A stretch of 64,000 nucleotides of DNA from CAZNHL01 sp964572965 (GCA_964572965.1 CAZNHL010000006.1:27297-91296), one strand, 5' to 3'; positions 16,616 to 25,895 are shown, counted from the stretch's first letter. Notes: a model not told the origin generated them from the sequence alone. A program made the numbers and translations.

Positions 16616-16782
16616 ATATTCTCGTGATTCATAAAGCACATTAGTTTAGTTATAATTTATATAAATCTCTATGAAAATTAATTTCGCAGAAGCCTGTTGT
16701 AGCCCGGCGTAATAGGCGTGCCTGTTTTTAAGACCACAAACCCTATAACAGGTTTATCCCTGTTTTGTCATTTCCGGTCAAT

Positions 16783-16810
16783 CCCCCTTTAGACCGTACA
16801 TCCTTCCCCT
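16783..16810 (+). promoter_or_regulatory. Paired C-tract leader, copy B (before susC)
   Basis: CCCCCTT at 16783 and TTCCCCT at 16804 reproduce the two C-tracts found in the leaders at 10225 and 23841, at closer spacing. It lies 123 bp upstream of the susC start and so probably in the 5' untranslated region. Confidence 0.35.
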
Positions 16811-16932
16811 GGGATACCGACATCAAACACCTTTTCAGTTTTCGTTGATCTGATCTGCATACTCATGTAGTAGATTATGCTGCTTTGCCTTTTGATGTCC
16901 AATTTGAATCTTTTCAATAAAATAATTATTTG

Positions 16933-19900
16933 ATGATGAAATTTTACAAAAGAGTTATTCCATTACTATTATTTCTATTATCCCTACAGGGATATGTATT
17001 TGCACAGGAAGAAGTTACATTAAAAGGGAAGTTGCTTGACGAACAAAGTGGCGAGCCGGTTGTTGGTGCTTCAGTGTTTATTAAAGGTACAAAGTTTGGT
17101 ACACAGACTGACCTTGACGGTAACTATGAGATTAAAACAACAGCTTCTTTGCCTTTTACAGTGATAGTATCCTATGTCGGGTATCAGAGTAAAGAAGTTG
17201 AAGTGTATGACGTAGACGAGCCGTTAGATGTTAAGTTACGCTCTTCTCAATTATTAAGTGAAGTTGTGATTGTTGGTTATGGGGAGCAGAAAAGGGAAGA
17301 TATTACAGGTTCCATTTCTTCGGTACCTACAGAGTTGAAAACCCAGCCGGTAGCTTCTGTAGAACGTTTGCTTCAAGGTTCAGTGCCGGGTGCGATCGTT
17401 ACTCAGACAACAGGTCAGCCCGGAGGTGGAGTGTCTGTACAAATCAGAGGGGCTAACTCCATTTCTGCATCAAGTGAGCCACTGTATGTAATAGATGGTT
17501 TCCCGGTCAATAACGACTATGACCTGAACGATGCAGGAGTTGTTACAGGTGCTAAGATTAACCCATTGTCAACTTTGAACACTTCGGATATTGAATCTAT
17601 CGAGGTATTAAAAGATGCTTCAGCTACTGCTATTTATGGTTCCAGAGGGGCCAATGGCGTTATTTTAGTAACTACTAAAAGAGCCAAAAGAAATGAGACC
17701 AGCGTTACCTATGATGGTTATTACGGAGTGCAGTCTATTACCAAAACGATAGACTTACTTAATGGAGCTCAATTATGGCAGTTAAGAAAAGATGCGGCAT
17801 TCAATACCGATCAGGCAAATGGCAACACTGCTGCAACTACCAAGTTGATTGCAGATAACAAAAATGCATTGGCGTTGGCAAATGCTAATGGGTATACACT
17901 GGATACAGCAGGTACAGGTACTGACTGGCAAAAAGCTGCTTTCCGTGAAGCGCCTATCCAAAGCCATAGCATAAGTTTACTTACAGGTACAGACAAAACC
18001 CGAGTGGCTTTCTCTGGTAACTATTTCAATCAGGAGGGTATTTTAATTAATACAGGTTTTAAACGCTATACAGGACGCTTGAATGTTGATCATGACATTA
18101 ATGCGCGTGCCAAATTCTTCACCTCTGTGGTTGGTAGTAACAGTGTATCCAAAGTAGCGCCTGGCGACGGGGCCGGTAGTGTGACTTCTGCTCTTTTATA
18201 CGCAGCTCCTTATGTTCCTATTTATGATAACAAAGGAGGTTATGTGTTGAATACAGGTTCTGATAATGCAGTGAGTAATCCGATTAACTCGTTGAATAAT
18301 CAGGTTAATAATTCAGAAACGACTCGTTTTTTAGCCAATGGAGGGATCGATTATAAAATTCTTCCGGGTTTAACCGCGAGGGTATTATTGGGGGTAGATT
18401 TAGTGTACAACAAACAAAATCGCTATTTGCCTAAAAGTACTCAGGAAGGCCTAAACTTGAAAGGTAGTGCTACTATTGGAGCTGCCCGAACAAATAACTG
18501 GTTGAATGAAAATACATTGACTTATAGTAGAAAGTTCAATAAAGTACACTCAGTGAATGTGGTTGCCGGTTTTATGGCACAGCAGTCTAATTCTGAGGTA
18601 TTTACCGCGACTGCAACCAATTTTGCTACAGATAATCTTACTTACAATAGCCTTGGAGACGGTACAGCAACAGCATCATCTTCAGGTTATACAAAGTGGG
18701 CTTTGGCTTCCTGGTTAGCAAGGGTCAATTATGATTACAAAGATAAATATTTGTTGACATTGACAGCTCGTGCAGATGGTTCATCCCGTTTCGGTCCTGA
18801 CAAAAAATGGGGTATCTTCCCTTCGGCGGCTGTTGGCTGGAATGTTCATAAAGAAGCCTTTCTGTCTGATGTAAAGCAAATTTCAAACTTGAAATTAAGA
18901 GCTAGTTATGGTATTACAGGAAATCAATCCATTTCACCTTATTCTTCTCGTTCCAGACTGGGATATTTCAATAATAACTTCAACGGTAATTACGTAGCAG
19001 GCTATGCCCCTAGGAACAACCCTAACCCTAACTTAGGTTGGGAAAAAACCCGTCAGTTCGATATCGGTTTTGATTTAGGTTTGTTTAAAGACCGTGTGAA
19101 CATAGTATTTGATTACTATGATAAAAAGACTACGGATCTGTTGTTGGGTGCTACAGTATCAGGTACGTCAGGATGGTCGGTTATGAACGAATCAGGACAG
19201 CCGTCTTACATCCTTCAAAACATTGGTACTTTGTCTAACAAAGGGGTAGAAGTAGGAGTTGGTACTCGCAATATCGATGGCAAAAAGTTCAAATGGAACA
19301 CGATGTTGGTGTTTTCAACGAACAAAAACAAAATTCTGGATTTAGGTAATGGTGTACAACAAATCATTCCTAATTCAAGCTTGCCATCTATTCAGGCGGT
19401 TGGTCAGCCAATCGGTTCATTCATCGTTTATCAAACAGACGGTTTGATTCAGCCTTCAAATCAGGGGCCAACTGCTCTTACGCCTGAATCCAATAAATCA
19501 GCAGGTGGACAACAATATAAAGACATCAATGGTGACGGTGTGATTACTCAAGCGGGTGACCGTATTATTATTGCGAATAACCCCGGACTTAGTTTTGGTT
19601 TAACCAATACAGTAAATTATAAAACACGTTACGGCTCTTTAGACCTAACCGTGTTCTTACAAACGGTTCAAGGGGCTAAAATCTACAATCAGAACAGAGC
19701 ACAGTTAGAGTTGAGTAATGGTTATACCAACGCTTCGGCAGCGGTTCTTAACAGATATAGTGCTACTAATACTAATACAGACCAGAAAGAGGCTTATCAG
19801 CAGGCTGCTATTACCATTTCTGATCGCTTTATAGAAGATGGTTCTTATTGGAGACTGAAAAACATCACATTGGGCTATACTTTGCCTGACGAGTGGTTAT

Positions 19901-20085
19901 CTAAGGTGAGAATCAAGCAGGTACGTTTTTATGTGTCAGCTCAAAACTGGTTTACATGGACCAACTATACTGGTTATGACCCGGAAGTGAGTGCTAATGG
20001 GCAAAATCTGCAGACACGTGGTGTGGATCTCGGGGTATATCCTAACAGCAAAACTATTTTGGGAGGTATGACACTTGCCTTCTAA
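16933..20085 (+). CDS. SusC-family TonB-dependent outer-membrane transporter
   Basis: This 1050-aa TonB-dependent transporter imports a ligand captured by its SusD partner. It has a signal peptide (PLLLFLLSLQGYVFAQ) and a carboxypeptidase-D regulatory-like domain (about 25-105, GKLLDEQSGEPVVGASVFIKG). A SusC-type TonB box region (LSEVVIVGYGEQ) and plug (VQIRGANS, YVIDGFPV, ASATAIYGSRGANGVILVTTK) come next, then a long barrel ending PNSKTILGGMTLAF with terminal Phe. The first codon is set at one of two ATGs (16933/16936), as the codon before them is TTG. susD follows 37 bp downstream. Flanking sulfatases and the CTATAGG site suggest a sulfated or sulfonated substrate; that is inference. Confidence 0.93.
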   Translation: MMKFYKRVIPLLLFLLSLQGYVFAQEEVTLKGKLLDEQSGEPVVGASVFIKGTKFGTQTDLDGNYEIKTTASLPFTVIVSYVGYQSKEVEVYDVDEPLDVKLRSSQLLSEVVIVGYGEQKREDITGSISSVPTELKTQPVASVERLLQGSVPGAIVTQTTGQPGGGVSVQIRGANSISASSEPLYVIDGFPVNNDYDLNDAGVVTGAKINPLSTLNTSDIESIEVLKDASATAIYGSRGANGVILVTTKRAKRNETSVTYDGYYGVQSITKTIDLLNGAQLWQLRKDAAFNTDQANGNTAATTKLIADNKNALALANANGYTLDTAGTGTDWQKAAFREAPIQSHSISLLTGTDKTRVAFSGNYFNQEGILINTGFKRYTGRLNVDHDINARAKFFTSVVGSNSVSKVAPGDGAGSVTSALLYAAPYVPIYDNKGGYVLNTGSDNAVSNPINSLNNQVNNSETTRFLANGGIDYKILPGLTARVLLGVDLVYNKQNRYLPKSTQEGLNLKGSATIGAARTNNWLNENTLTYSRKFNKVHSVNVVAGFMAQQSNSEVFTATATNFATDNLTYNSLGDGTATASSSGYTKWALASWLARVNYDYKDKYLLTLTARADGSSRFGPDKKWGIFPSAAVGWNVHKEAFLSDVKQISNLKLRASYGITGNQSISPYSSRSRLGYFNNNFNGNYVAGYAPRNNPNPNLGWEKTRQFDIGFDLGLFKDRVNIVFDYYDKKTTDLLLGATVSGTSGWSVMNESGQPSYILQNIGTLSNKGVEVGVGTRNIDGKKFKWNTMLVFSTNKNKILDLGNGVQQIIPNSSLPSIQAVGQPIGSFIVYQTDGLIQPSNQGPTALTPESNKSAGGQQYKDINGDGVITQAGDRIIIANNPGLSFGLTNTVNYKTRYGSLDLTVFLQTVQGAKIYNQNRAQLELSNGYTNASAAVLNRYSATNTNTDQKEAYQQAAITISDRFIEDGSYWRLKNITLGYTLPDEWLSKVRIKQVRFYVSAQNWFTWTNYTGYDPEVSANGQNLQTRGVDLGVYPNSKTILGGMTLAF

Positions 20086-20122
20086 AGGGAAACCCTTTAT
20101 TGAATCTTATAATTTAGAACAA

Positions 20123-21732
20123 ATGAAAAAGACATATCAATATTTGTTTTTGGCTGCCATTGCCCTTTCGTCAATGTCATGCAAAAGATTTCTGAAAGAA
20201 GAGCCTAGGGCATTTATTTCGGATGAACAATTTTACAAGACTCCTGCTGATGCAGAGTATGCTGTGAATGCTACTTACTGGTTTTATAATGGTGGTAAGA
20301 ATGGGGCTTCTATAGGGGAAGGGACGGGTCAAACCGCCTACCAGTCTATGCTGAACGTCGGGATGGATTTGGCTTCTGATGACCTTTTTCCGGGACCGGG
20401 TGCTACAAACCCTGATGTAAGGTCTTTGGCAGTGCATGGTCACTCTTCACCAAACCGCACCTTTTTCGAGAACTGGCAGCAACACTATGGTAACATACGT
20501 AAGTCAAATACTGCCATAGAGAGAATTCCCGCTATCGACTTTCAAGGTGATGAAACAAAGAAAAAGCGTTTGATTGCTGAGGCTAAGTTTAACCGTGCCT
20601 GGGTGTATTTCAATTTGGTACGCCTCTGGGGGGATGTTCCTCTGGTTCTGGAAGCCAAAACAGGAACCAGCGCATCCGATTTCTATATAGCTAAATCACC
20701 TGCCACTGCTATTTATGCTCANNNNNNNNNNCTCAGATTGAAAAAGATCTGACAGAAGCGGCAGTTGATTTGCCTGCTAAGTATTCGGGATCTGATGTGG
20801 GCAGAGCTACAAAAGGGGCAGCTTTGGCAGTACTTGCCAAAGTATACCTGACTAAGGCGTCATTCCCTCTGAAAGAGTCTGCTTATTATCAGAAAGCTGT
20901 AGACAAAGCTTTGGAGGCAATTACATCAGGCCATGTAACGGGAGCTACAGGTAACTTCGGATACGATTTGAGAGCGGATTATTCTCATGCATTTTTACCA
21001 CAATTTAAGAATAATGAGGAGCATATCTTTTCAGCTCAGCGTGCATCTGCACAAAGCCAGGGTAATAACGATTTGACAAGGACTTTGCCTAGAGGCTTTC
21101 CTGGTATTGCTGGTAATTATGCGGATCAGCTTCATTTTTACAAAAACGGTGCTGACGGTAACTTTAGCTTGTACAAGCTATATAGCAGTAATGATAAACG
21201 TAAAAAAGTTTCCTTCAGGGCTACATATAAAAGCCCGACAAATGGTCTTTACTACGGTTCAGCTGTAAGTAATGCTGCTTATCCAAAAGACTCAATACCT
21301 TATATCAATAAGCCTTATGACCCGGATTACTTAGGTGTACCTACGCAGTCGAGAGCAAACGTTACACTTTATCGCTATTCTGAGTTATTGTTGATTTTGG
21401 CTGAAGCAGAAAACGAAGCAAATGGCCCTACAGGATTAGCTTATCAGGCTTACAATAAGGTAAGACAAAGAGCTGGTTTGGCCAATTTGTCAGGTTTGAG
21501 CCAAAATCAGTTCAGAGATTCGCTTTACTTAGACCGCCGTTTGGAATTGGTTTTCGAGTATCAGCGTTGGTTTGACCTTATCCGTCAGCGTGATGATAAT
21601 GACCAGCCTATCTTTGTAAAAGCATTACATGCAGTAGGAAAGACGAATGCAGTGGATAGAGGGAGATGGTTCCCGATTCCTCAGCTTGAGTTGGATAACA
21701 ACCCGCTGTTAAAGCAAAATCCTTTGTGGTAA
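20123..21732 (+). CDS. SusD-family substrate-binding lipoprotein (spans an assembly gap)
   Basis: The start at 20123 gives a lipoprotein signal (YLFLAAIALSSMSC), so it should be a surface lipoprotein capping the SusC barrel. SusD features are the N-terminal FLKEEPRAFISDEQFYKTPADAEYAVNATYW, the helical RLIAEAKFNRAWVYFNLVRLWGDVPLV, and the C-terminal LYLDRRLELVFEYQRWFDLIRQ with PIPQLELDNNPLLKQNP. Ten Ns (20722-20731) split the frame. The flanks end GCTCA and resume CTCAG, a four-base overlap, so the true sequence is probably continuous as YAQIEKDLTEAA with no missing bases. It forms an operon with susC and ends at a terminator. Confidence 0.92.
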
Positions 21733-21748
21733 TAAAGTAAAATAACAG

Positions 21749-21785
21749 CAGCAAGCCCTTTGCTAATCAGTAGAGGGGCTTGCTG
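21749..21785 (+). terminator. Terminator after susD
   Basis: A 10-bp stem (21749-21758, CAGCAAGCCC, with 21776-21785) is followed by TTTTATT. It starts 17 bp after the susD stop codon. Confidence 0.8.
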
Positions 21786-21961
21786 TTTTATTAGAAATAG
21801 AATTGAAGAATCAAAACATTAAAGTAGTGCTTTCGGCTAACTCAGATATCAGGGCAACTGATCTGTCCGAAACAGAACAGTCATGGAATGAACTTGTTAA
21901 ATCGCAAGGATGCCCAGATGTTATCTGTATTTATACTTTTGTTTTGGGAAAATGGCACTGA
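21767..21961 (+). pseudogene. Open frame without a start codon, probable gene remnant
   Basis: The frame stays open for 64 codons from a TAA at 21764 to a TGA at 21959-21961. The later part reads like protein (NIKVVLSANSDIRATDLSET, then WNELVKSQGCPDVICIYTF). It contains no ATG, and its 5' part lies inside the susD terminator. I do not recognise a family. It may be the tail of a gene lost when the sulfatase was joined to the susCD operon, or it may use a TTG start at 21803. Only 54 bp separate it from the sulfatase start. Confidence 0.3.
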
Positions 21962-22015
21962 CAGGTAAGTAGTTGTTTTAATCTTTCAATTTTAAAATCT
22001 TTTAATATTTAAATA

Positions 22016-23671
22016 ATGAGATCCCTTTCTAAATTCCTCATCACCTTATCCGGAGCATTAGCACTTGCTTTTTCCTCTCTGGCTCAGTCGTCTAAAAGTG
22101 CCTCAAAACCAAACATCATTCTCATCATGGTAGATGATATGGGCTACTCAGATCTGGGTGCTTATGGTTCTGAAATCAATACGCCCAATGTCGATCGTCT
22201 TGCCAATGAAGGTATCAGGTTGAGAGAGTTTTATAACAACTCTATTTGCGCACCTACAAGGGCATCTTTGCTTACAGGACAATACCCTCATAAAGCGGGC
22301 ATTGGTTTTTTTGATGTGAACCTGGGTTTGCCTCCATATCAAGGTTACTTGAACAAAGAGTCTTTAACATTGGGAGAAGTTTTTAAAAGCAATGGCTACA
22401 GTACGATCATTTCGGGTAAATGGCATGTGGGAAAAGATAGCTTGGCGTGGCCTAAACAAAGAGGTTTTGAAAAGTCATACGGAATAGTCGGAGGAGCTTC
22501 TGATTATTTTGATGTGAAAGCAATGCCTTTCGGGAAAACCCCGTCACCGGTAGTATTGTTGAAGAATAATGTGCGTCAGTATCCGAAAGATGACTCTTAT
22601 TACTTCACAGATGAAATTGGAAACAACGCTGTGCAGTTTTTGGAGGAACAGAATAAAGAAAATAAGCCGTTTTTCCTGTACCTGGCCTTTACAGCGCCGC
22701 ATTGGCCGTTACAGGCTTTACCGGGAGATATTGCCAAGTATAAAGGGAAGTATGATATAGGCTGGGATTCTTTGAGAACACAACGCATCAAGCGCTTGAA
22801 AGAACTTGGCATTACTTATCCGAACCAGACCATTGCTGAAAGAGACAAAGAAGTAGCTCCATGGAACAAACTGACTTATGATGAACAGCAATTCTGGAAA
22901 GCAAAAATGGAAGTATACGCAGCCATGCTTGACAGAATGGACCAGAACGTAGGTAAAGTTTTAACCAAGTTAAAAGAGTTGAAAAAAGAGGATAATACTT
23001 TAATTGTTTTTATCTCTGATAATGGTGCGCAGGGTGGTTTCAGCAGCAATAATTTGTTGAACAGGGCGCAGGTGCGTAACTCTGGCCCGATCGGAACATC
23101 TGGTTCGTTCGACTATCAGGAACAAAACTGGGCTTACGTTTCTAATACTCCTTTGCGTCAATATAAAAACAATTTCCATGAAGGAGGTTTTGGTACACCA
23201 TTCATTGCGTGGTATCCAAAGCAGATCAAAGCAGGTACTATTGTAAAAGGTACTGGTCATATTATTGACCTTGCTCCAACTTTTTATCAGTTAGCCGGCG
23301 CAAAATATCCTGAAAACTATAATGGCGTAAAGACCAATCCACTTGCCGGAAAGAGTTTATTGCCGGTCTTGACAGGTCAGACAACTGAAGTGAACAGGGG
23401 AGAGGCGATTTTCTGGGAGCGCGCAGGTAACAGAGCAGTGAGAAAAGGAAAGTGGAAAATTGTATCAACATACCCGTCGCTGAAATGGGAGTTGTATGAT
23501 ATAGATGCAGACAGAGGAGAAACAAAGGATCTTGCAGAAGAGAGGACAGACGTCGTTAACGAGTTATCGGCAGATTATTTTAAATGGGCTGAACGCACAG
23601 GTGTTGTTGATTACGAAAGAATAAAACCGGCTGGTGGTTTTGTAATACCCGGAGAATCGGGAAAAAAATAA
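22016..23671 (+). CDS. Secreted arylsulfatase (CxPTR type)
   Basis: This 551-aa type I sulfatase hydrolyses an aryl or glycan sulfate ester outside the cytosol. The signal peptide is FLITLSGALALAFSSLAQ. The metal site begins ILIMVDDMGYSDLGAYG, and the formylglycine motif is CAPTR (Cys78), followed by LLTGQYPHKAGIG. GKWHVGKDS and FISDNGAQGG carry further metal and sulfate ligands, and WELYDIDADRGETKDLAEE is the usual C-terminal subdomain. No extra C-terminal domain is present. It lies 284 bp downstream of susD behind a terminator, so it probably has its own promoter, though read-through is possible. Combination with SusCD suggests the sulfate is removed from the transported substrate. Confidence 0.9.
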   Translation: MRSLSKFLITLSGALALAFSSLAQSSKSASKPNIILIMVDDMGYSDLGAYGSEINTPNVDRLANEGIRLREFYNNSICAPTRASLLTGQYPHKAGIGFFDVNLGLPPYQGYLNKESLTLGEVFKSNGYSTIISGKWHVGKDSLAWPKQRGFEKSYGIVGGASDYFDVKAMPFGKTPSPVVLLKNNVRQYPKDDSYYFTDEIGNNAVQFLEEQNKENKPFFLYLAFTAPHWPLQALPGDIAKYKGKYDIGWDSLRTQRIKRLKELGITYPNQTIAERDKEVAPWNKLTYDEQQFWKAKMEVYAAMLDRMDQNVGKVLTKLKELKKEDNTLIVFISDNGAQGGFSSNNLLNRAQVRNSGPIGTSGSFDYQEQNWAYVSNTPLRQYKNNFHEGGFGTPFIAWYPKQIKAGTIVKGTGHIIDLAPTFYQLAGAKYPENYNGVKTNPLAGKSLLPVLTGQTTEVNRGEAIFWERAGNRAVRKGKWKIVSTYPSLKWELYDIDADRGETKDLAEERTDVVNELSADYFKWAERTGVVDYERIKPAGGFVIPGESGKK

Positions 23672-23785
23672 ATTTAGGGTTTAAAAGTAAGTCTTTAATC
23701 CTCTTATGCGCTTTATAAGGCAAAGGATGATTAAAGGCTTTATTTTAACCTCATGGTAAAAATAATTTAGTTAATTATTTATATT

Positions 23786-23801
23786 AAGTCTATAGGGATT
23801 T
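23786..23801. promoter_or_regulatory. CTATAGG site (site C) downstream of the third sulfatase gene
   Basis: AAGTCTATAGGGATTT lies in the 319-bp non-coding region 23672-23990, 190 bp before the first micro-protein gene. It is followed 51 bp later by the C-tract pair, the same order and nearly the same spacing as at 10167/10225. Confidence 0.5.
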
Positions 23802-23840
23802 GGTTTGTTGAAAAATCTTTCTAACTTAGGGTAAGTTTAG

Positions 23841-23882
23841 CCCCCTTCTGAACAGTTCCTGATCCCAGGACTTATTTCCCCT
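23841..23882 (+). promoter_or_regulatory. Paired C-tract leader, copy C
   Basis: CCCCCTTCT (23841-23849), CCTGAT (23858-23863) and TTCCCCT (23876-23882) repeat, in order, the three blocks seen at 10225-10264. It lies in the probable leader of the 23991 operon. Confidence 0.4.
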
Positions 23883-23943
23883 AGTAGTATATTTATAGAG
23901 TAGCTATAATCAATCAATGGTTATTTATGTATTAATATATATT

Positions 23944-23958
23944 ATTCCTATAGGAAAT
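23944..23958. promoter_or_regulatory. Second CTATAGG palindrome (site D), the most symmetrical copy
   Basis: TTCCTATAGGAA (23945-23956) is a perfect 12-bp palindrome, extended by ATT on the left and AAT on the right. It lies 33 bp before the 23991 start codon, too close to be a -33 element for this gene, so a bound protein would act as a roadblock or repressor. Confidence 0.45.
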
Positions 23959-23990
23959 ATATTTAAATGTAAACCTTAAAATAGAAATAT

Positions 23991-24176
23991 ATGTCAGCAA
24001 TATTGGAAGACGCACAATTACTCGCAAAAAAAGCGCTGGTAACAGTAATTATATACATAGTACCGGTGACAATTATGGTTGGGGGCTTATGGCTTATCAA
24101 GCATAGCCTGGGTGGAGACGAGGTCTCTGTTGGCCAGCCTAAAACAGAAATAAACTTAGAATCAGTACAACCATAA
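23991..24176 (+). CDS. 61-aa single-TM micro-protein
   Basis: The product has a short amphipathic N-terminus (SAILEDAQLLAKKAL), one transmembrane helix (VTVIIYIVPVTIMVGGLWLI, about residues 17-36) and a polar tail (GGDEVSVGQPKTEIN). I do not recognise the family. It opens a three-gene unit with a second micro-protein (11 bp gap) and a fatty-acid-hydroxylase family gene. The tight spacing and shared TM topology suggest a small membrane complex with the enzyme. A CTATAGG palindrome lies 33 bp upstream, so the unit may respond to sulfur supply. Confidence 0.65.
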   Translation: MSAILEDAQLLAKKALVTVIIYIVPVTIMVGGLWLIKHSLGGDEVSVGQPKTEINLESVQP

Positions 24177-24187
24177 AACATACTACT

Positions 24188-24364
24188 ATGGCAATAGACC
24201 CTGCAATCAAAAAACGCATTTTGAAAAATGCCTTATTAAGTCTCTTCATTTATTCTTTACCTGTATTAGGCCTTTTTGTTTATCTGAAGGTTACAGGAGA
24301 GCGTCCCTGGAATGAAAAGTATGACACTTATACTAAACAATTTGACAGATACAAAAAGAAATAA
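24188..24364 (+). CDS. 58-aa single-TM micro-protein
   Basis: This ORF begins with ATG at 24188 and ends TAA at 24364. The product opens with a basic stretch (AIDPAIKKRILKNA), has one TM helix (LLSLFIYSLPVLGLFVYLKV, about 16-35) and a charged tail rich in Lys and Tyr (RPWNEKYDTYTKQFDRYKKK). I do not recognise it. It is 2 bp from the start of the hydroxylase-family gene, so translation is almost certainly coupled. Together with the 61-aa neighbour it may be an accessory subunit of that membrane enzyme; this rests on arrangement only. Confidence 0.65.
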   Translation: MAIDPAIKKRILKNALLSLFIYSLPVLGLFVYLKVTGERPWNEKYDTYTKQFDRYKKK

Positions 24365-24366
24365 CC

Positions 24367-25339
24367 ATGAAAGAACTATTCACTTCAATCTTTGAAAACC
24401 TCAATACATGGGGTTTGCCCGCCTTATTTTTTGGCTTTGGTATTGCTGAACTTTTATTAGGNNNNNNNNNNCTGGGATGAAAATGAAAAGGCTATAGATT
24501 TTATCTGCTATTCAGCTCCTAAAATTTTGCTGGCTCCTGTTTTTGCTTTCTTTACACTGCAAGCTTTGCCTGCATTATTTCCCGGTTTGTCAGGAACATT
24601 TGGCTGGGTGCCATTCTGGGCCGGCGCGGCTATTATTGCAGTTGCAGATGACCTGACGCAATATTGGTATCACCGCTTGCATCACGAAGTGCCGTTTTTA
24701 TGGCGTTTCCACCGCACACACCATTCTGCACCTTATATGGGTATGGCAATGGCGGGCCGTCAGAACATAATTTACACAGTATTGTTCTCTCAGACCTACG
24801 TAACGGCAACCTTGGTTTATCTTGGCTTGGGTTTCCCTGCATTGTTTGTAAAGGGCCTCAAATCAATTATCACCCTTGCTGCACACTCAAGCATTAAATG
24901 GGATAAACCTTTCTATGAACATCGCATTCTTCATCCGATTGCATGGGTATTGGAAAGATTGATTTCTACACCTGCAACGCACCATGCGCACCATGCAGAT
25001 GCCAATGACGGGATAGGTCACTACAAAGGGAACTTTGGTAATATGTTCTTTATCTGGGACTTGATTTTTGGTACAGGCCTGATCACGAGACAGTATCCTT
25101 CAGGTTATGGAGTAAAACACTATTTCAAAGAAGAGTGGTATGTACAGTTCCTGTGGCCTCTTTTCAAATCTAAAAAAGCAGGAAGCGAGCTTGCCGCAAA
25201 TGGTCCTGAGTTTTATGATGAAGTAGGTGAGACAGGTGGCTATACACTTGTAGGACTTAAAAACGGGGAGAGAGTTGTGATCCCTGAAAGGCAGTTAATT
25301 GATGATGTTCCTGTCCGCGAGGAACTCGAATTGGCTTAA
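24367..25339 (+). CDS. Sterol desaturase / fatty acid hydroxylase superfamily membrane enzyme (spans an assembly gap)
   Basis: Family members use a di-iron site in a histidine-rich cluster to hydroxylate or desaturate lipids. The His boxes are visible: WYHRLHHEVPFLWRFHRTHHS (two boxes in tandem, HRLHH and HRTHH), then TPATHHAHHADANDG. TM helices flank them. Ten Ns (24462-24471) cut the frame after GIAELLLG; it resumes WDENEKAIDFICYSAPKILL, so the ATG at 24367 belongs to the same protein of roughly 320 residues. A C-terminal extension (about 270-320, VGLKNGERVVIPERQLIDDV) is soluble. Two micro-TM proteins precede it in the same operon. Hydroxylated sulfonolipids occur in gliding Bacteroidota, so a link to sulfonolipid tailoring is possible but speculative. 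Confidence 0.82.
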
Positions 25340-25366
25340 TCGCCAGCTTATTTTTTAATCTGATCC

Positions 25367-25410
25367 AAAGCCCGGTTATCATTGATCCCAACTCAATGAG
25401 ACCGGGTTTT
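25367..25410 (+). terminator. Probable terminator after the hydroxylase operon
   Basis: AAAGCCCGGT pairs imperfectly with ACCGGGTTTT across a loop containing its own ATTGA/TCAAT pair, and T-rich sequence follows. It starts 28 bp beyond the stop codon. Confidence 0.55.
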
Positions 25411-25448
25411 ACATTTGGCAATTAAAAAACTAATAATAATTAGAAACT

Positions 25449-25497
25449 ATGTGGTTTCGACTCCGCCACCGATGGTTGAGTGAAGCCGAAGCCACAT
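25449..25497. repeat. Dispersed palindrome with GGTTTCG...GAAGCCGAAGCC ends, copy 1
   Basis: The outer arms ATGTGGTTTCG and CGAAGCCACAT pair 10/11. The inner portion includes TTGAGTGAAGCCGAAGC. A related element at 38471-38545 shares TGTGGTTTCGRCTCC and the GAGYRAAGCCGAAGC block but has a different, much longer inner stem. It resembles the dispersed TGAGCGAAGTCGAA-type palindromes of Bacteroidota. It also explains why an in-frame ATG here is not a true start for the rhodanese gene. Confidence 0.6.
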
Positions 25498-25517
25498 TTA
25501 CCATTTATAAAAGGAAT

Positions 25518-25895
25518 ATGAAAAATACATTGATCATCATTCTGTTATCATTCCTGTCAGCTACTTGTTTTGCACAGCAAAATATTGTTTCTGACAAAAT
25601 GAGAGACCAGATTCTAAAAGACGTTCAGAAAAATAGAGCTTACCTTATCGATGTCAGAACACTGGAGGAATACAAAACAGGACATTTGAAAGATTCCAAA
25701 AACATAGATTTTCACGCTGCCGATTTTAAAACACAAATAGCAAAGCTGGATAAAAATAAGACTGTTTACCTGTATTGCCGTTCCGGAAACCGCAGTGGTA
25801 AAGCAGCAGATACTTTAAAGGCATTAGGCTTTCAGAAATACTACAATATTGGTGGTTTTGAAGCGCTCAAAACAGCAGGTTTGCCGGCTGAATAG
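25518..25895 (+). CDS. Periplasmic single-domain rhodanese
   Basis: The start at 25518 is preferred: it has AAAGGA seven bases upstream and opens a signal peptide (TLIIILLSFLSATCFAQ), whereas an earlier in-frame ATG lies inside a dispersed repeat. The mature 105-residue domain has the rhodanese layout IDVRTLEEYKTGHLKDSKNID and the active-site loop YCRSGNRSGKAA with the persulfide-forming Cys. Exported rhodaneses of this size are common in Bacteroidota and handle sulfane sulfur or act as redox partners. The next gene, 51 bp downstream, is an exported Bcp-type peroxiredoxin, so the pair may form an envelope sulfur/redox module. Confidence 0.87.
   Translation: MKNTLIIILLSFLSATCFAQQNIVSDKMRDQILKDVQKNRAYLIDVRTLEEYKTGHLKDSKNIDFHAADFKTQIAKLDKNKTVYLYCRSGNRSGKAADTLKALGFQKYYNIGGFEALKTAGLPAE

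Noticed and set aside
25449..25517. Upstream ATG extension of the rhodanese
   Set aside because: It lies in a dispersed palindrome; the ATG at 25518 has a ribosome-binding site and opens a proper signal peptide.
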